Shown: positions 18,104-26,964 of the stretch, in pieces
How positions within the stretch are numbered: the first letter of the stretch is position 1
Layout of the letters: each line of letters starts with the position of its first letter
Source of the DNA: Belnapia sp. F-4-1
GTDB lineage: Bacteria > Pseudomonadota > Alphaproteobacteria > Acetobacterales > Acetobacteraceae
DNA: 64,000 nt
Reading direction: 5' to 3'
NCBI RefSeq assembly: GCF_000802185.1
Contig: NZ_KN676115.1
Coordinates: forward strand, 21,716 to 85,715
Position numbers and translations under genes: made by a program
The notes under the pieces: generated by a model
Databases searched by the model: none
The model's input: the letters and a program-made list of their open reading frames with translations, nothing else
Told to the model about the DNA's origin: nothing

Positions 18104-19756
18104 TCAGGCAGGTTGACGCTGCGCCGTGAAGTTCCAGGGCAGGAGTTCGTCGAGACGGCTGATGGGATGACCATGCGCCAGGCGGTCGAGAACGGCGGCG
18201 ATGTAGGCCTCTGGATCCAGACCGTTCAGCTTTGCGGTTTCGGCGATGGTGTAGATAATCGCGGCGCGTTGCCCACCTGCGTCGCTACCGACGAATAGAT
18301 AGTTTTTCCGCGTCACGGCAATGCCTCTCAGCTGCCGCTCGGCGAGGTTGTTATCGATCGAGAGCTTGCCATCTTCGACATAGCGCGACAGCGCATCCCA
18401 ACGGTTCAGCGCATACTGCAGCGCCTTGCCGATCGTTGACTTGCCCGACAGCCGGCGCCGCTGCTCCAGCATCCAGGCATGTAGGGTATCCAGCAGCGGC
18501 TTGCATTGTATCTGGCGCGCCGCGCGGCGCTGCTCGGGCGACTGGCCGTTGAGCGCCGCCTCGATGGCGTAGAGCTCGCCGATCCGACGCAAGGCCTCCT
18601 CGGCGATCGGTGACCTGGTGCTCTCGTAGACCTTGAACAGCTCGCGCCGCGCATGGGCCATGCAGGCGACATGCGTGATCTGCGGCGGCCTGCCGCCCTT
18701 GGCCCCGGTCAGCGCGTCGTAGCCGGCGTACGCATCGGCATGTAGCCAGCCCTGATAGCCGGCCAGGTGTTCGCGGGGCCGCTCGCCCTTGCGGTCCGGC
18801 GAGTAGTAGTAGATCGCCGCCGGCGGGCCAGTGCCGCCCCAGGGTCTGGGGTCAAAGGCATAGACCCAAAACCGACCGATGCGGGTTCGGCCGCGCCCCG
18901 GGGCGAGGACGCGAATGGTGGTGTCATCGGTCCAGATCACGCCCTGCGCCAGAGCATAGGTGCCGATCGCCTCGGCCAGCGGCCGCAGCCACCAGGCGCC
19001 GTGGCCCACCCAGTCGGCCAAGGTTTGGCGCTCGACCTCCACCCCCTCGCGCGCCAGGATGCCTGAGAGACGGTAGAGGGGCAGGCCGTCGAGATACTTC
19101 GAGACCAGCACATGGGCCACCAAGCCGGGCCCGGGCCGGCCCCGTTCAATGGGCAGGGCTGGCGCAGGTGCCTGCAGCATGGCCTCGCAGGCCCGGCAGG
19201 CATAGCGCGGCCGGATATGCCGGATCACCTTCAGCCTGGCCGGAAGCTTCTCCAGCACCTCCGTGATACTCTCGCCGAGCCGCGTCAGGCGGGCGGGATC
19301 GGTGCAGCCGCAGCGGCAGGCCAGGACGGGCTCGTGCACTACTATTTCGCGCGGCAGGTGCTCGGGCAGTGGCCGGCGCGTGGCAGGCTTGCGCTGATTG
19401 CCGGACCTGCCTTTGGTTTGGCGCTCCTTCTCCGCCGCAGCCTCGCGCTCAGCCTGGTTCTCCTCGAGGTCGCCGATCAGCATCTCAAGCTGGTCGGCCT
19501 CGGCCGCCAGCTTCTCGGAGGACCGGCCATAACGATCGTGCCGCAATGCCGCCAGCTGGACCTTCAGCTTCTCGATCTCAAAGCCTGCATTGCGCAGCTC
19601 GGCGTCACGTTCAGCCAGGGCAGCGTCGCGCTCGGCAAGGAGCGTATCGCGCTGCGCCAGCAGGGCGCGCAGCGTCTCCACATCGTCCGGGAATGCCGCG
19701 GTGTCGAGGTCGGAGGTCACGCGTACAGCGTCGCTGACCGCAGCGCGTCGCCGCAA
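18104..19756 (-). CDS. tnpC: IS66 transposase TnpC (copy 2)
   Basis: Translation identical to the TnpC at 876-2528, uninterrupted, 550 codons. Confidence 0.95.
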   Translation of the reverse strand: MRRRAAVSDAVRVTSDLDTAAFPDDVETLRALLAQRDTLLAERDAALAERDAELRNAGFEIEKLKVQLAALRHDRYGRSSEKLAAEADQLEMLIGDLEENQAEREAAAEKERQTKGRSGNQRKPATRRPLPEHLPREIVVHEPVLACRCGCTDPARLTRLGESITEVLEKLPARLKVIRHIRPRYACRACEAMLQAPAPALPIERGRPGPGLVAHVLVSKYLDGLPLYRLSGILAREGVEVERQTLADWVGHGAWWLRPLAEAIGTYALAQGVIWTDDTTIRVLAPGRGRTRIGRFWVYAFDPRPWGGTGPPAAIYYYSPDRKGERPREHLAGYQGWLHADAYAGYDALTGAKGGRPPQITHVACMAHARRELFKVYESTRSPIAEEALRRIGELYAIEAALNGQSPEQRRAARQIQCKPLLDTLHAWMLEQRRRLSGKSTIGKALQYALNRWDALSRYVEDGKLSIDNNLAERQLRGIAVTRKNYLFVGSDAGGQRAAIIYTIAETAKLNGLDPEAYIAAVLDRLAHGHPISRLDELLPWNFTAQRQPA

Positions 19757-19768
19757 ATAAGAGGAGCG

Positions 19769-20119
19769 TTACCCCACAACCTCGGGCCGAGCCGTCCAGG
19801 CCGGCATGCGCCAGTCAATCCCCTCCAAAAGCATCGAGAGCATGGCTGGCGTGAGTGAAACAACACCGCTCGTCGCCTGCGGCCACACGAAGCGACCTTT
19901 CTCTAACCTCTTGGCCACGAGAACCAGGCCTTGGCCGTCCCAAACCAAAATCTTCAGCAGGTCACCGCGGCGCCCACGAAAGCAAAATACCGCGCCGCTG
20001 TACGGATCCTGCGCCAGCACCGTCTGCACCTGGGCTGCCAAACCATCGAAGCCCTTCCGCATATCCGTCGCGCCGCAAGCCAAGTAGACGCGCGTGCCAG
20101 GCGGCGGGCCAAACATCAC
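19769..20119 (-). CDS. tnpB: IS66 TnpB (copy 2)
   Basis: Identical to TnpB at 513-863; 116 residues. Confidence 0.95.
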   Translation of the reverse strand: MMFGPPPGTRVYLACGATDMRKGFDGLAAQVQTVLAQDPYSGAVFCFRGRRGDLLKILVWDGQGLVLVAKRLEKGRFVWPQATSGVVSLTPAMLSMLLEGIDWRMPAWTARPEVVG

Positions 20120-20592
20120 CGGCCACCCAGTTCGGCCAGCACGCCCCGCAGTACCACCATGTCCACCCGGCCGCTGGCACGCACCGTCACACCGGAGGCA
20201 AAGCCAATCTCAATCACGCCAGGCGCCTCAACCACACCCTCCCGCGCCGGCCTCGGTCCTTCCACACGCGGCGCCTCCGGCACCACCGCCACCGGCATGA
20301 ACCCCGACACCGCCGCCGCTAGTATCTCCTTGCGCCAGGTATAGATCTGCCCCGTGCTCACCCCGTTCCGGTCCGCCACCGCCTGCACCACCGCACCCGG
20401 CTGCAGGCTCTCGCGCACTACTCGCAGCTTGTCCTCGTCCGGCCACTCTCGCCGCCGCACCGAGTGGACCTCGACCCGAACGCCCCGCTCCGGGCGCGCT
20501 CGCATCGTGCCATTCCGACCGTCGTAAGAACCCGCTCCGAGCGGTTCCGCCACTTCAGCTGCGTCCGTCATGCCCACCATCTCGGCAGGCAC
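20116..20592 (-). CDS. tnpA: IS66 TnpA (copy 2)
   Basis: Identical to TnpA at 40-516; overlaps tnpB by four bases. Confidence 0.93.
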   Translation of the reverse strand: MPAEMVGMTDAAEVAEPLGAGSYDGRNGTMRARPERGVRVEVHSVRRREWPDEDKLRVVRESLQPGAVVQAVADRNGVSTGQIYTWRKEILAAAVSGFMPVAVVPEAPRVEGPRPAREGVVEAPGVIEIGFASGVTVRASGRVDMVVLRGVLAELGGR

Positions 20593-20630
20593 GCCCCGTC
20601 ATCTCAAGGCCGCTGACGGCTGACGCTTAC

Positions 20631-20638
20631 GACCAGCC
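20631..20638. repeat. Target-site duplication of IS66 copy 2, right
   Basis: GACCAGCC, matching 18080-18087. Confidence 0.95.
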
Positions 20639-20769
20639 GCCAGATGCTGCAGGAGCTTGGACGGGAAGCGACGCCGGACGAGCTTGCGGAAAGGATGGCG
20701 AGCCCGTTGGAGTTCGTAAGGTTGTGGCTGGCTACTGCCAAAGGAACGCCGCCGCCGGCGATTGAGTGA

Positions 20770-21298
20770 ACCCCAACCCTTGGGTTTGCCGTGGCCTAGT
20801 AGGCCATTGAATAGCCTGCACGGATGGCGGGATCGGAGCCTCTTTTCGCTATGATTGCTTGCTTGAGTTGACGCGCTACGGAGATGCGCTGCGCCGGGAG
20901 CGCGGTCGTCGCTCGATTCTGCATTGGGATAGGCATCGGCGCTCCAACGTGACGCCTGAGGCACGGCCCTTCTGGATTATGGCAAGCTCCGCACCTCTTG
21001 CGACAAGCGGTCCTTACCGCATGTGACAGAGACGCCCAAGCTCCGGGTGCGGAGCATTTGTGTCGCCAATTGATTTCGGGTCCATGGCTGAATCGGGAGG
21101 ATTTGGGCGGTAGCAGACCGGTCTGGGCTTCCGCCATGACAGGTGGGTAGCAGGCCTAACCATCCAATCGCCGCAACGGCCGCTCCGTGTCCATCGTGGA
21201 CCCTATGAGCGGTTGCCGCTGTTCTCGGGAGCGGACTTTACGTCGTCGTGTCCTTCGAGCCGGATTTCAGAAGTTCGCCCGATGCACCGTCCCGCTAC
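20770..21298. other. Intergenic stretch with a diverged repeat
   Basis: 20838-21025 (plus) can be read RYDCLLELTRYGDALRRERG then RRSILHWDRHRRSN. The part 20877-20960 is a diverged direct copy of 16777-16860. No start codon or full domain is visible; the rest shows nothing recognisable. Confidence 0.35.
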
Positions 21299-22204
21299 TC
21301 ACCTTTCCCGTTTCAACCGCCGCCACGCGCCCGGGGTGGAACCCATGGACTGACGAAACACTCGAGTGAAATGACTTTGGTCAGCAAACCCGCTGCGCTG
21401 GGCGATCTCGGCGAGCGGAAGCGACTGGTCGAGCAGCAACCCCCTGGCATGGTTGACCCGGCATGACTGGAGCCAAGTGTGCGGGGTGGTTCCCGTAGCC
21501 ACCTTGAAGGCCCGGGAGAAGTACGAGACGGAGAGGCCGCAGGTGTCTGCAACGTCATGAAGCGAGACGTCGTTCGTGGGATCGGACGCAAGCATGTCCT
21601 GAGCGCGCTTGAGCTGCCAAGGCGCGAGACCTCCGGGGCGGGTCTCCCGTGGCCGCATCGCACCGTAAGTTGCCGCGATGTGCGAGGCCAGCGCGAGCAC
21701 GACGTGATCGAGATAGGCCTGCGCCACCTGGTTCGGATCGTCTACGACCGGCGCGAGCAACGTGGAGAGCTGCTGCGCGATCAGGTCGCCAGACGTCCAT
21801 TCCTTCCCTGTGGAAAAGCTCGTCACCGGCGGCGCGCCGGCTTCTGCGGCGAGGTCGTCGAGCGCGGGGCGCGGCAGGTGGACGTGGAGGCTGTCGACTT
21901 CCGCGCTCAGGAGCGCCCGCGTTTCGCGGCGCAGATCGAGAATCGCCAATGCGCCTCGCCCGACCTGCGGAGCTGGCAGGTGCTGGCCATCCACCCAGAG
22001 ATCATGCGGCGCATGCTCCTTGAGCTGCACGATGAGTAGATGTGCATCCTGTGCCGGGGCCGTCGCAAGCGCCTGCCTCGAGCCGTCGAGGCGATGCCGG
22101 AACACGCCGATGCGCGCGTGTCGGGTCGCCGTGCTGATGGGACAGCGCGCTCGTGACGAGCCGTCAAAGAGAAGCTGCTGCTGCATTTCCGAAGGCCCCC
22201 TCAT
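21299..22204 (-). CDS. AraC-family transcriptional regulator
   Basis: 301 residues from ATG 22204 (MRGPSEMQQQLLFDGSSRAR); the frame is open further upstream but that part lacks protein-like character. An N-terminal sensing domain of unknown ligand is followed by the C-terminal double HTH: RAQDMLASDPTNDVSLHDVA, DTCGLSVSYFSRAFKVATG, PHTWLQSCRVNHARGLLLDQ, LPLAEIAQRSGFADQSHFTR and VFRQSMGSTPGAWRR. All key AraC signature positions are kept. It is divergent from the DUF1127/cupin/DoxX-like block and may control it. Confidence 0.9.
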   Translation of the reverse strand: MRGPSEMQQQLLFDGSSRARCPISTATRHARIGVFRHRLDGSRQALATAPAQDAHLLIVQLKEHAPHDLWVDGQHLPAPQVGRGALAILDLRRETRALLSAEVDSLHVHLPRPALDDLAAEAGAPPVTSFSTGKEWTSGDLIAQQLSTLLAPVVDDPNQVAQAYLDHVVLALASHIAATYGAMRPRETRPGGLAPWQLKRAQDMLASDPTNDVSLHDVADTCGLSVSYFSRAFKVATGTTPHTWLQSCRVNHARGLLLDQSLPLAEIAQRSGFADQSHFTRVFRQSMGSTPGAWRRLKRER

Positions 22205-22464
22205 GGGCTCCGCGCTCCACGGACACCGTTTCTGATGGTCTCGATTGTCCGCCGTCAAGCGCAGACCGCCGCTAGTTGAGGCCAGCGGCCACGCTGCGCA
22301 AGGCTCAGCAGTGCGCGCCGGGCGAAACAGGAGAAACAAGGCGCTTCTATATAATCGATGCGATATCGGATCAATATTTCTGCTCCCTCCGCTCGGCCCA
22401 ACGCCGACAACCGCACCATTGACGCGCGTAGCCATACGCCAGCCCCGAGTTCAGGACAGCCGCA

Positions 22465-22707
22465 ATGACACTTGTTTTCACCAATTATCCCCCGCGCCCC
22501 ATGCGAAGCCCGCTCCGTCCGAGCCTGGGCAAACTCGTCGCGGGTCTGCTCTGGCGCGGCTGGACCGTTTGGGAGCGCCGCCACCAGATCGCGCGCGGTG
22601 CAGCCAAACTTGCCCGGTTGGAGGATCGCATGCTGCACAACGTTGATCTGACTCACCTCGACGTCGTCCGCATCAGATCGAACACCTTCGGTCACCCCGC
22701 AGACTGA
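22465..22707 (+). CDS. DUF1127-type small protein
   Basis: 80 residues. The C-terminal part WERRHQIARGAAKLARLEDR then MLHNVDLTHLDVVRI fits DUF1127 (YjiS-like: R-x-ELxxLDDRxLxDIGLTRxDI). Such Arg-rich small proteins bind RNA or DNA in some alphaproteobacteria and affect phosphate and motility phenotypes. It lies divergent from the AraC regulator. Confidence 0.65.
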   Translation: MTLVFTNYPPRPMRSPLRPSLGKLVAGLLWRGWTVWERRHQIARGAAKLARLEDRMLHNVDLTHLDVVRIRSNTFGHPAD

Positions 22708-22822
22708 TCCCGTCTCGGTGGTTTTCGACGATCTACGGCGTGACACGTCAAGCGCCGCATCCCCCACCACGCTAAAATCCTCCCCTTAACGCGCCGTCCA
22801 TGGCGCAGATCAGGAGTTCCCC

Positions 22823-23290
22823 GTGACCACGATGGCCTACTCACACGCTTTCTTTCGAGATCCGGCGGCCCATCGCTGGCTTTCGCCCTTCCCCGGCGAG
22901 CTCGTTGCTCACTACGTCAACGGCCAGCAGACCGCGCAGAACTTCTCCTGCGCCGAGGATGTAATCGAGCCCGGGTTCGGCCAGCCGGCTCCATATCCAT
23001 CACACGATTGAGAAACTGCTCTACGTTCTCGAGGCGAGATTATCCTCACCCTTGAGGAGTGACGCTTCCGCAGCGGCCCGGGCGGAGTGCTGTTCATCCC
23101 GCGGGGCAGCACCCACGCCTTCCGCAACTTTGGGAACCGGCCGGCCCGGATGCTTGGTGTTTTCAGCCCGAGCGCCATGGATGGGTTCTTCGGCGCGATG
23201 GAGGGCCAACCGCCGTCAGTGTTGCCCGAGGTCGCACGGCGTTACAGCATCGAGTTTGTGGGTCCAATGATCGAGGCGGAACCAGCGTAA
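22823..23290 (+). pseudogene. Cupin-domain gene with at least two frameshifts
   Basis: Frame 1 reads MTTMAYSHAFFRDPAAHRWL then SPFPGELVAHYVNGQQTAQN up to VIEPGFGQPAPY. The continuation is out of frame (HHTIEKLLYVLEGEIILTLE), and a third piece is GPGGVLFIPRGSTHAFRNFG followed by RPARMLGVFSPSAMDGFF, ending at 23290. Together these make a complete cupin fold (PG-H-E-LYVLEG, FIPRG-H-F-N), so it is a recently broken gene or carries sequencing errors near 22985 and 23055. Confidence 0.7.
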
Positions 23291-23369
23291 CGCATTCTCC
23301 AGCCCCGGTTCGCCTTTGAGCGCCGACGTACGACACCGACTTTTCCTCTCTCAACTAAAGAGCTTTACA

Positions 23370-23783
23370 ATGACAAACCGTAGCGCCGAGCGTATCGGCC
23401 GTGCCCTCGTGCTTCTTGTGTCAACCTTCCTTATAACGGACGGGTTCATCCAGATTGCCTCGCCGCCCTTCCTTGTTACTGCGCTGACCCATATCGGCTT
23501 TCCGCCGCAGGCGGGCCCAGCCATCGCAGTTGTCACTTTGACCTGCGCCCTGCTCCTCGCTGCTCGCGTCACGGCGCCGTTCGGGGCACTGCTCACGACG
23601 GCCTTCCTTGGCGGCGCGATCTGCGCGCATGTCCGCATCGGGGAGATAGGCTCACCGCCGCAGCTCCTCTGCCTTATCCTCGGCGCGGCGCTATGGGGCG
23701 GGCTCGTACTGTCCGATTATCGTGTCCGTGCGCTGCTGGCGCCACGCCGAGGTGTCGACGGCTACTGGTCTGCAGAAGTCTGA
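23370..23783 (+). CDS. DoxX-like small membrane protein
   Basis: 137 residues from ATG 23370. Four hydrophobic segments: ALVLLVSTFLITDGFIQIAS, PAIAVVTLTCALLLAARVTA, FGALLTTAFLGGAICAHV and QLLCLILGAALWGGLVL. Layout and the GF-P-LTHIGFPPQ region match DoxX-like/DUF4267-sized proteins, sometimes linked to quinone or thiol redox. It follows the broken cupin gene by 80 bases in the same direction. Confidence 0.6.
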   Translation: MTNRSAERIGRALVLLVSTFLITDGFIQIASPPFLVTALTHIGFPPQAGPAIAVVTLTCALLLAARVTAPFGALLTTAFLGGAICAHVRIGEIGSPPQLLCLILGAALWGGLVLSDYRVRALLAPRRGVDGYWSAEV

Positions 23784-23907
23784 CGGACTACGATTCCACC
23801 TGCACCGGATGGTCGACCACGACGCACGCTTGGAGACAATGCGCCTGCACAACGCCCTGTAAGGTCTGTGGTGTCAGACATTCATGTCCTGCCGGGTTAC
23901 GGGCAGG

Positions 23908-24090
23908 TTGGCGCGAAGCCTGACAGAATCCCTCATCGAGCAGTGGCGACGGCACTACAATACCGTCCGCCCACACTCCTCGCTCCGCTACCGACCGCCA
24001 GCGCCAGAGGTCGTCCTGACAGAAACTCCGCCGTCTCCAGGTGGTCCACCATCCCCCAACTCAGGCCAAGCCGCCACCATGCTCCACTAA
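23908..24090 (+). pseudogene. IS3-family OrfB C-terminal remnant
   Basis: Contains SLTESLIEQWRRHYNTVRPH then SSLRYRPPAPEVVL, the end of an IS3 transposase (WRRHYNxxRPHSSLGYxPPA). The rest of the integrase core is missing. Confidence 0.7.
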
Positions 24091-24192
24091 AAATCTGCCT
24101 GGACCGCTCCGGAGGACTGGTCATTTGATTTTCCGGTTTGGTAAAGCCTTAGCGTTCCGTATTGCAATTGTCGCTTCTCATGGAGATCCGCA

Positions 24193-24747
24193 ATGTATCT
24201 CGACGTACCGTTTGTTTCGCAGCTTAATTTCGGAAAAGATAACATCCAGATGGATCCGACCGGCTGCTGGTACGCTAGCGCCTGCATGGTGAACTACTCC
24301 TTCGAGACCGGACCAAGGCTCGGAGTGCCAGCGCTCCACAGCAGGCCGATAAACCATGCAAACGGCACTCCCGGCCTCGGACACTGGCCAATGGATTTCG
24401 GATGGCTCCCTACGTTCATGCAGAACGAGAAACTGATGAGGCTAGAAGGTGGTTTTCCACAAGTAGCTGTTACCGTGCTTGTTACGCTAAAAAAATACGG
24501 CCCGCTGATCGTGTACTGGGAAAAGACGAACGCACAAGGTAAATCCTACGGGCACGCTTCTGTGCTGATCGGCATTGATAGCGGCACCCTCATTATCCAC
24601 GATCCTGAGAACGCCCCGCGCAGCCGCATCCCACTTGAGGATTTTTTGCCGATGAATAGGAAGATGGCAGGCGATAAAGATCAGTGGTGGCCCGTGCTCC
24701 GCCGAGACGCGCCAGAATTTACATCCGGTGCCAGATCCTTAGTTTAG
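24193..24747 (+). CDS. Papain-like cysteine protease, AvrRpt2/C70-like or C39-like
   Basis: 184 residues. VPFVSQLNFG supplies the oxyanion Gln (Q10) and DPTGCWYASACMV the catalytic Cys25. SYGHASVLIGIDSGTLIIHD supplies His121 and Asp137. This Q-C-H-D order and the GH-SVLIG-D-G-IIHDP block fit the papain-like 'Peptidase_C39-like/AvrRpt2' group. No signal peptide is seen, so it is cytosolic or delivered by a secretion system. TGGAG lies eight bases before the ATG. It is visibly poorer in GC than its neighbours (about 47% in a 60-base sample at 24421) and sits between IS remnants, suggesting recent transfer. Substrate unknown; no immunity or transporter gene adjoins it. Confidence 0.7.
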   Translation: MYLDVPFVSQLNFGKDNIQMDPTGCWYASACMVNYSFETGPRLGVPALHSRPINHANGTPGLGHWPMDFGWLPTFMQNEKLMRLEGGFPQVAVTVLVTLKKYGPLIVYWEKTNAQGKSYGHASVLIGIDSGTLIIHDPENAPRSRIPLEDFLPMNRKMAGDKDQWWPVLRRDAPEFTSGARSLV

Positions 24748-24774
24748 AGACCCATTAGTTCTATTAGCGCCTTA

Positions 24775-25727
24775 GACCCCGTTTGTGAAGTCATGGTGCA
24801 GGTAGCCGCCTGCGATTGGGATGGGCGAGGCGGTGCAACATCAGGCGGATCGCGGCCAGTGTGACCATGGCCTCAGCGACCTCGGGCAACGCCTCGTAGT
24901 CCTTGGACAGCCGCCGCCAACGGCCGAACCAGCCGAGCGATCTCTCGATCACCCAACGGCGCGGCTGCACGACGAAGCCGATGCTGCCTGCGGCGCGGCG
25001 GACGATGATCAGCACGAGACCCGCCAGAAAGCAGGCGAGCAGGGCAGCAAGGCGATTGTAGATGCTGTCGGCGAACACGACCCGGAGCCAGGCATAGAGT
25101 GGCTTCACGCGCTTCAGTAGATCGCCGAGACCGTCGGCATCCTGGATGTCGGCCGCGTGCACGAGGATGCCGAGCAGCAGCCCGTCCGTGTCCACCGCGA
25201 TGTGACGCTTGCGCCCTTTCAGGCGCTTGGCGGCATCCCAGCCGCGTGGACCACCGCTCTCCGTGGTCTTTACGCTCTGGGTGTCGACGATCGCCGCCGT
25301 GGGGCTCGCCTCTCGCCCAGCGCCTTCGCGCAGCATGACGACGAAGTGGTGGCGAATGCTCTCCCACACACCGCCATGTAGGAAAGCGCGCATGTAACCA
25401 TAAACCGTGCGCCACGGCGGGAAGGCCGGAGGAGGAGGCAGGTGCCGCCACTGGCAGCCGGTGCGCACGACGTAGAAGAGGCCGTCCAGCAGGTTCCGAA
25501 TGTCTGTCGTGCGCGGCCGCCCACCGGGCTTGGCGGGCGGCATCAGCGGCTCAAGCAACCGGAACTGCTCATCTGTCATGGCTTGGCCGGAGCCGAAATC
25601 TCCAACCAGCACGCGATCAGCGGGCGTCCACATGGCGGTCCCCAGGCAGGAGACCGCTTGCAACGCCGTCCGAGAGGCCAGGATCAGCCCGTCAGGCCGG
25701 TGCCCTCACCACTTTGCAAACGGGGTC
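24775..25727 (-). mobile_element. IS5-family, IS1031-type element (complete, 953 bp)
   Basis: Ends GACCCCGTTTGTGAAGT (24775) and the complement of GACCCCGTTTGCAAAGT (ending 25727). Flanked by TTA at 24772-24774 and 25728-25730, the 3-bp TNA duplication of IS1031-type elements. A truncated second copy starts at 36777. Confidence 0.93.
24791..25663 (-). CDS. IS5-family transposase
   Basis: 290 residues (possible start at MWTPADRV, 25633). N-terminal DUF4096-type domain: MTDEQFRLLEPLMPPAKPGG and GCQWRHLPPPPAFPPWRTVY. Core: AIVDTQSVKTTESGG (first Asp), VVFADSIYNR (second Asp) and RRWVIERSLGWFGRWRRLSK (Glu). The stretch NRLAALLACFLAGLVLIIVR is unusually hydrophobic but in frame. Confidence 0.93.
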   Translation of the reverse strand: MQAVSCLGTAMWTPADRVLVGDFGSGQAMTDEQFRLLEPLMPPAKPGGRPRTTDIRNLLDGLFYVVRTGCQWRHLPPPPAFPPWRTVYGYMRAFLHGGVWESIRHHFVVMLREGAGREASPTAAIVDTQSVKTTESGGPRGWDAAKRLKGRKRHIAVDTDGLLLGILVHAADIQDADGLGDLLKRVKPLYAWLRVVFADSIYNRLAALLACFLAGLVLIIVRRAAGSIGFVVQPRRWVIERSLGWFGRWRRLSKDYEALPEVAEAMVTLAAIRLMLHRLAHPNRRRLPAP

Positions 25728-25730
25728 TTA

Positions 25731-26734
25731 GAGTCTGAACGCGAAATAAGCCGGGCGCTTCGGGGCGGCTTCGATACGTAGGGCAGTGCGTCGGCATCGC
25801 CTCACCATGTTGGGCCGATGTCTCGCACTAGCCTACGCAGCAATGTCGACCTGCCTCCGCCTTCGGCTCGCCGTGTTCCCCGACCCAGCCGTGGCGACGG
25901 CTGGAACGCCCTGGCCGACATCGAAGTCTTCGTCTTCGCGGTCGAGGCGGAACTGGAGGCCATGGATCGCGAGCGGGTCGGCGTGCATCGCCGCGGCCGT
26001 AAGCCGGACCTGACGCTGCGGCGGCGCCTGATCGGGCTGATCTGGACCCTGACCTTCGGCGGCCTGCAGTGGCGCATCGCCGGCTGGCTCTCTGGTGTTC
26101 CCTTCACCACCCTGCACAGCAGCTTCGCGCGCTGGACCCGCCTGGGCCTGTGGCGACGGCTGGGCCAACGTCTCGCGCTCGATTGGCGACTGGCCTGCGG
26201 CGACGAGGTGCTGCCCTCGGCGGTGGTGGCCGACAGCCGCTCCCTGCGGTCAGCCCCGACCGCCTGGGTACGCGGCATCGATGGTGGCAAGCTGGTCAAA
26301 GGCGTGAAGCTGTTCGCGGTCTGCGACAAGCATGGATCGCTGCTCGATCTCGAACTGCAGCCGGCCAACACAGACGACCGCGCGGGCGTTCTGCCGATGC
26401 TGCCGCGGCTGGCCGCGCTCGGCTTCGAAGGTGACCTACTCGGCGATAGTGGCTTCAAAGGCGCGCCCTTCGCCGCGGCAGCGCTCGAGCATGACATCCA
26501 TGTCTCGGTCTCGCCCGGCGGCACGCGCGACGGGCGCTTCCTGCCGAACGGGATCAGATGGGTTGTGGAGCGGTTGTTCGCCTGGCTCAGCCGCTACCGC
26601 AGGCTCAATATCGTGTACGACCGCGCCGCGGATCTCTTTGCCGGGCACATCTGGATTGCGATGATCTCCATCATCGCACGCCGTCTCGTCGCCCAAACCC
26701 AGGCGCAGCAAGGAGTTTAATCGCGTACAGCTTC
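25731..26734 (+). mobile_element. IS5-family element, second type (about 1,004 bp)
   Basis: Imperfect inverted ends GAGTCTGAACGCGA (25731-25744) and the complement of GAAGCTGTACGCGA (26721-26734). It abuts the preceding IS5 element with only TTA between them. The right flank reads TAA, so no exact duplication remains. Confidence 0.75.
25818..26720 (+). CDS. IS5-family DDE transposase
   Basis: 300 residues. Motifs: GGLQWRIAGWLSGVPFTTLH (HTH part), PSAVVADSRSLRSAPTAWVR (first Asp), GDLLGDSGFKGAPFAAAALE (second Asp) and NGIRWVVERLFAWLSRYRRL (Glu). Intact. Distinct from the 24791 protein. Confidence 0.93.
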   Translation: MSRTSLRSNVDLPPPSARRVPRPSRGDGWNALADIEVFVFAVEAELEAMDRERVGVHRRGRKPDLTLRRRLIGLIWTLTFGGLQWRIAGWLSGVPFTTLHSSFARWTRLGLWRRLGQRLALDWRLACGDEVLPSAVVADSRSLRSAPTAWVRGIDGGKLVKGVKLFAVCDKHGSLLDLELQPANTDDRAGVLPMLPRLAALGFEGDLLGDSGFKGAPFAAAALEHDIHVSVSPGGTRDGRFLPNGIRWVVERLFAWLSRYRRLNIVYDRAADLFAGHIWIAMISIIARRLVAQTQAQQGV

Positions 26735-26964
26735 TAAGACCCGCGCGGCGCAAATTAGCAATGCCTGCTCAGTTTTTCTATCGCAGAAAAGCTGATTCCA
26801 ACAATCAGACGCGCAACAAGTTCAAGCACGTCAGTTCGGCAAAAAGCTAATCCACCTTCGGACCACTTTCGCCGTGTCACCTTGATCGCCGACTATCGAA
26901 GACTAAAAAGGACATACCAACAAATCTGTTAGCTTAAACCTCACTCTCTGCGCCTGCCTTATGC
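26735..26964. other. AT-richer intergenic region
   Basis: About 230 bases between the IS5 end and the 3' end of the isomerase gene. No ORF, hairpin with T-run or repeat of note. Confidence 0.5.

Larger units (their letters stand above)
18088..20630 (-). mobile_element. IS66-family element, copy 2 (complete, 2,543 bp)
   Basis: Same ends as copy 1: GTAAGCGTCAGCC at 18088-18100 and its complement at 20618-20630. Flanked by GACCAGCC on both sides, so it is a clean single insertion. Confidence 0.97.
18018..20769 (+). pseudogene. 66-codon sigma-70 region 3-like gene split by IS66 copy 2
   Basis: GGAGG at 18004-18008 precedes GTG 18018. The frame runs to 18087, is interrupted by IS66 copy 2, and resumes at 20639 to TGA 20767-20769. 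Removing the IS and one copy of GACCAGCC gives a protein starting VNGFPHNLPDEMAREIHRLV. It contains RTSRQMLQELGREATPDELA and then ERM, which aligns with region 3 of the RpoD in this window ([23 protein letters not shown]). No region 2 or region 4 is encoded nearby. Before disruption it was either a free-standing sigma region 3 domain or a leftover of a larger sigma gene; the good ribosome-binding site favours the first. Confidence 0.6.
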
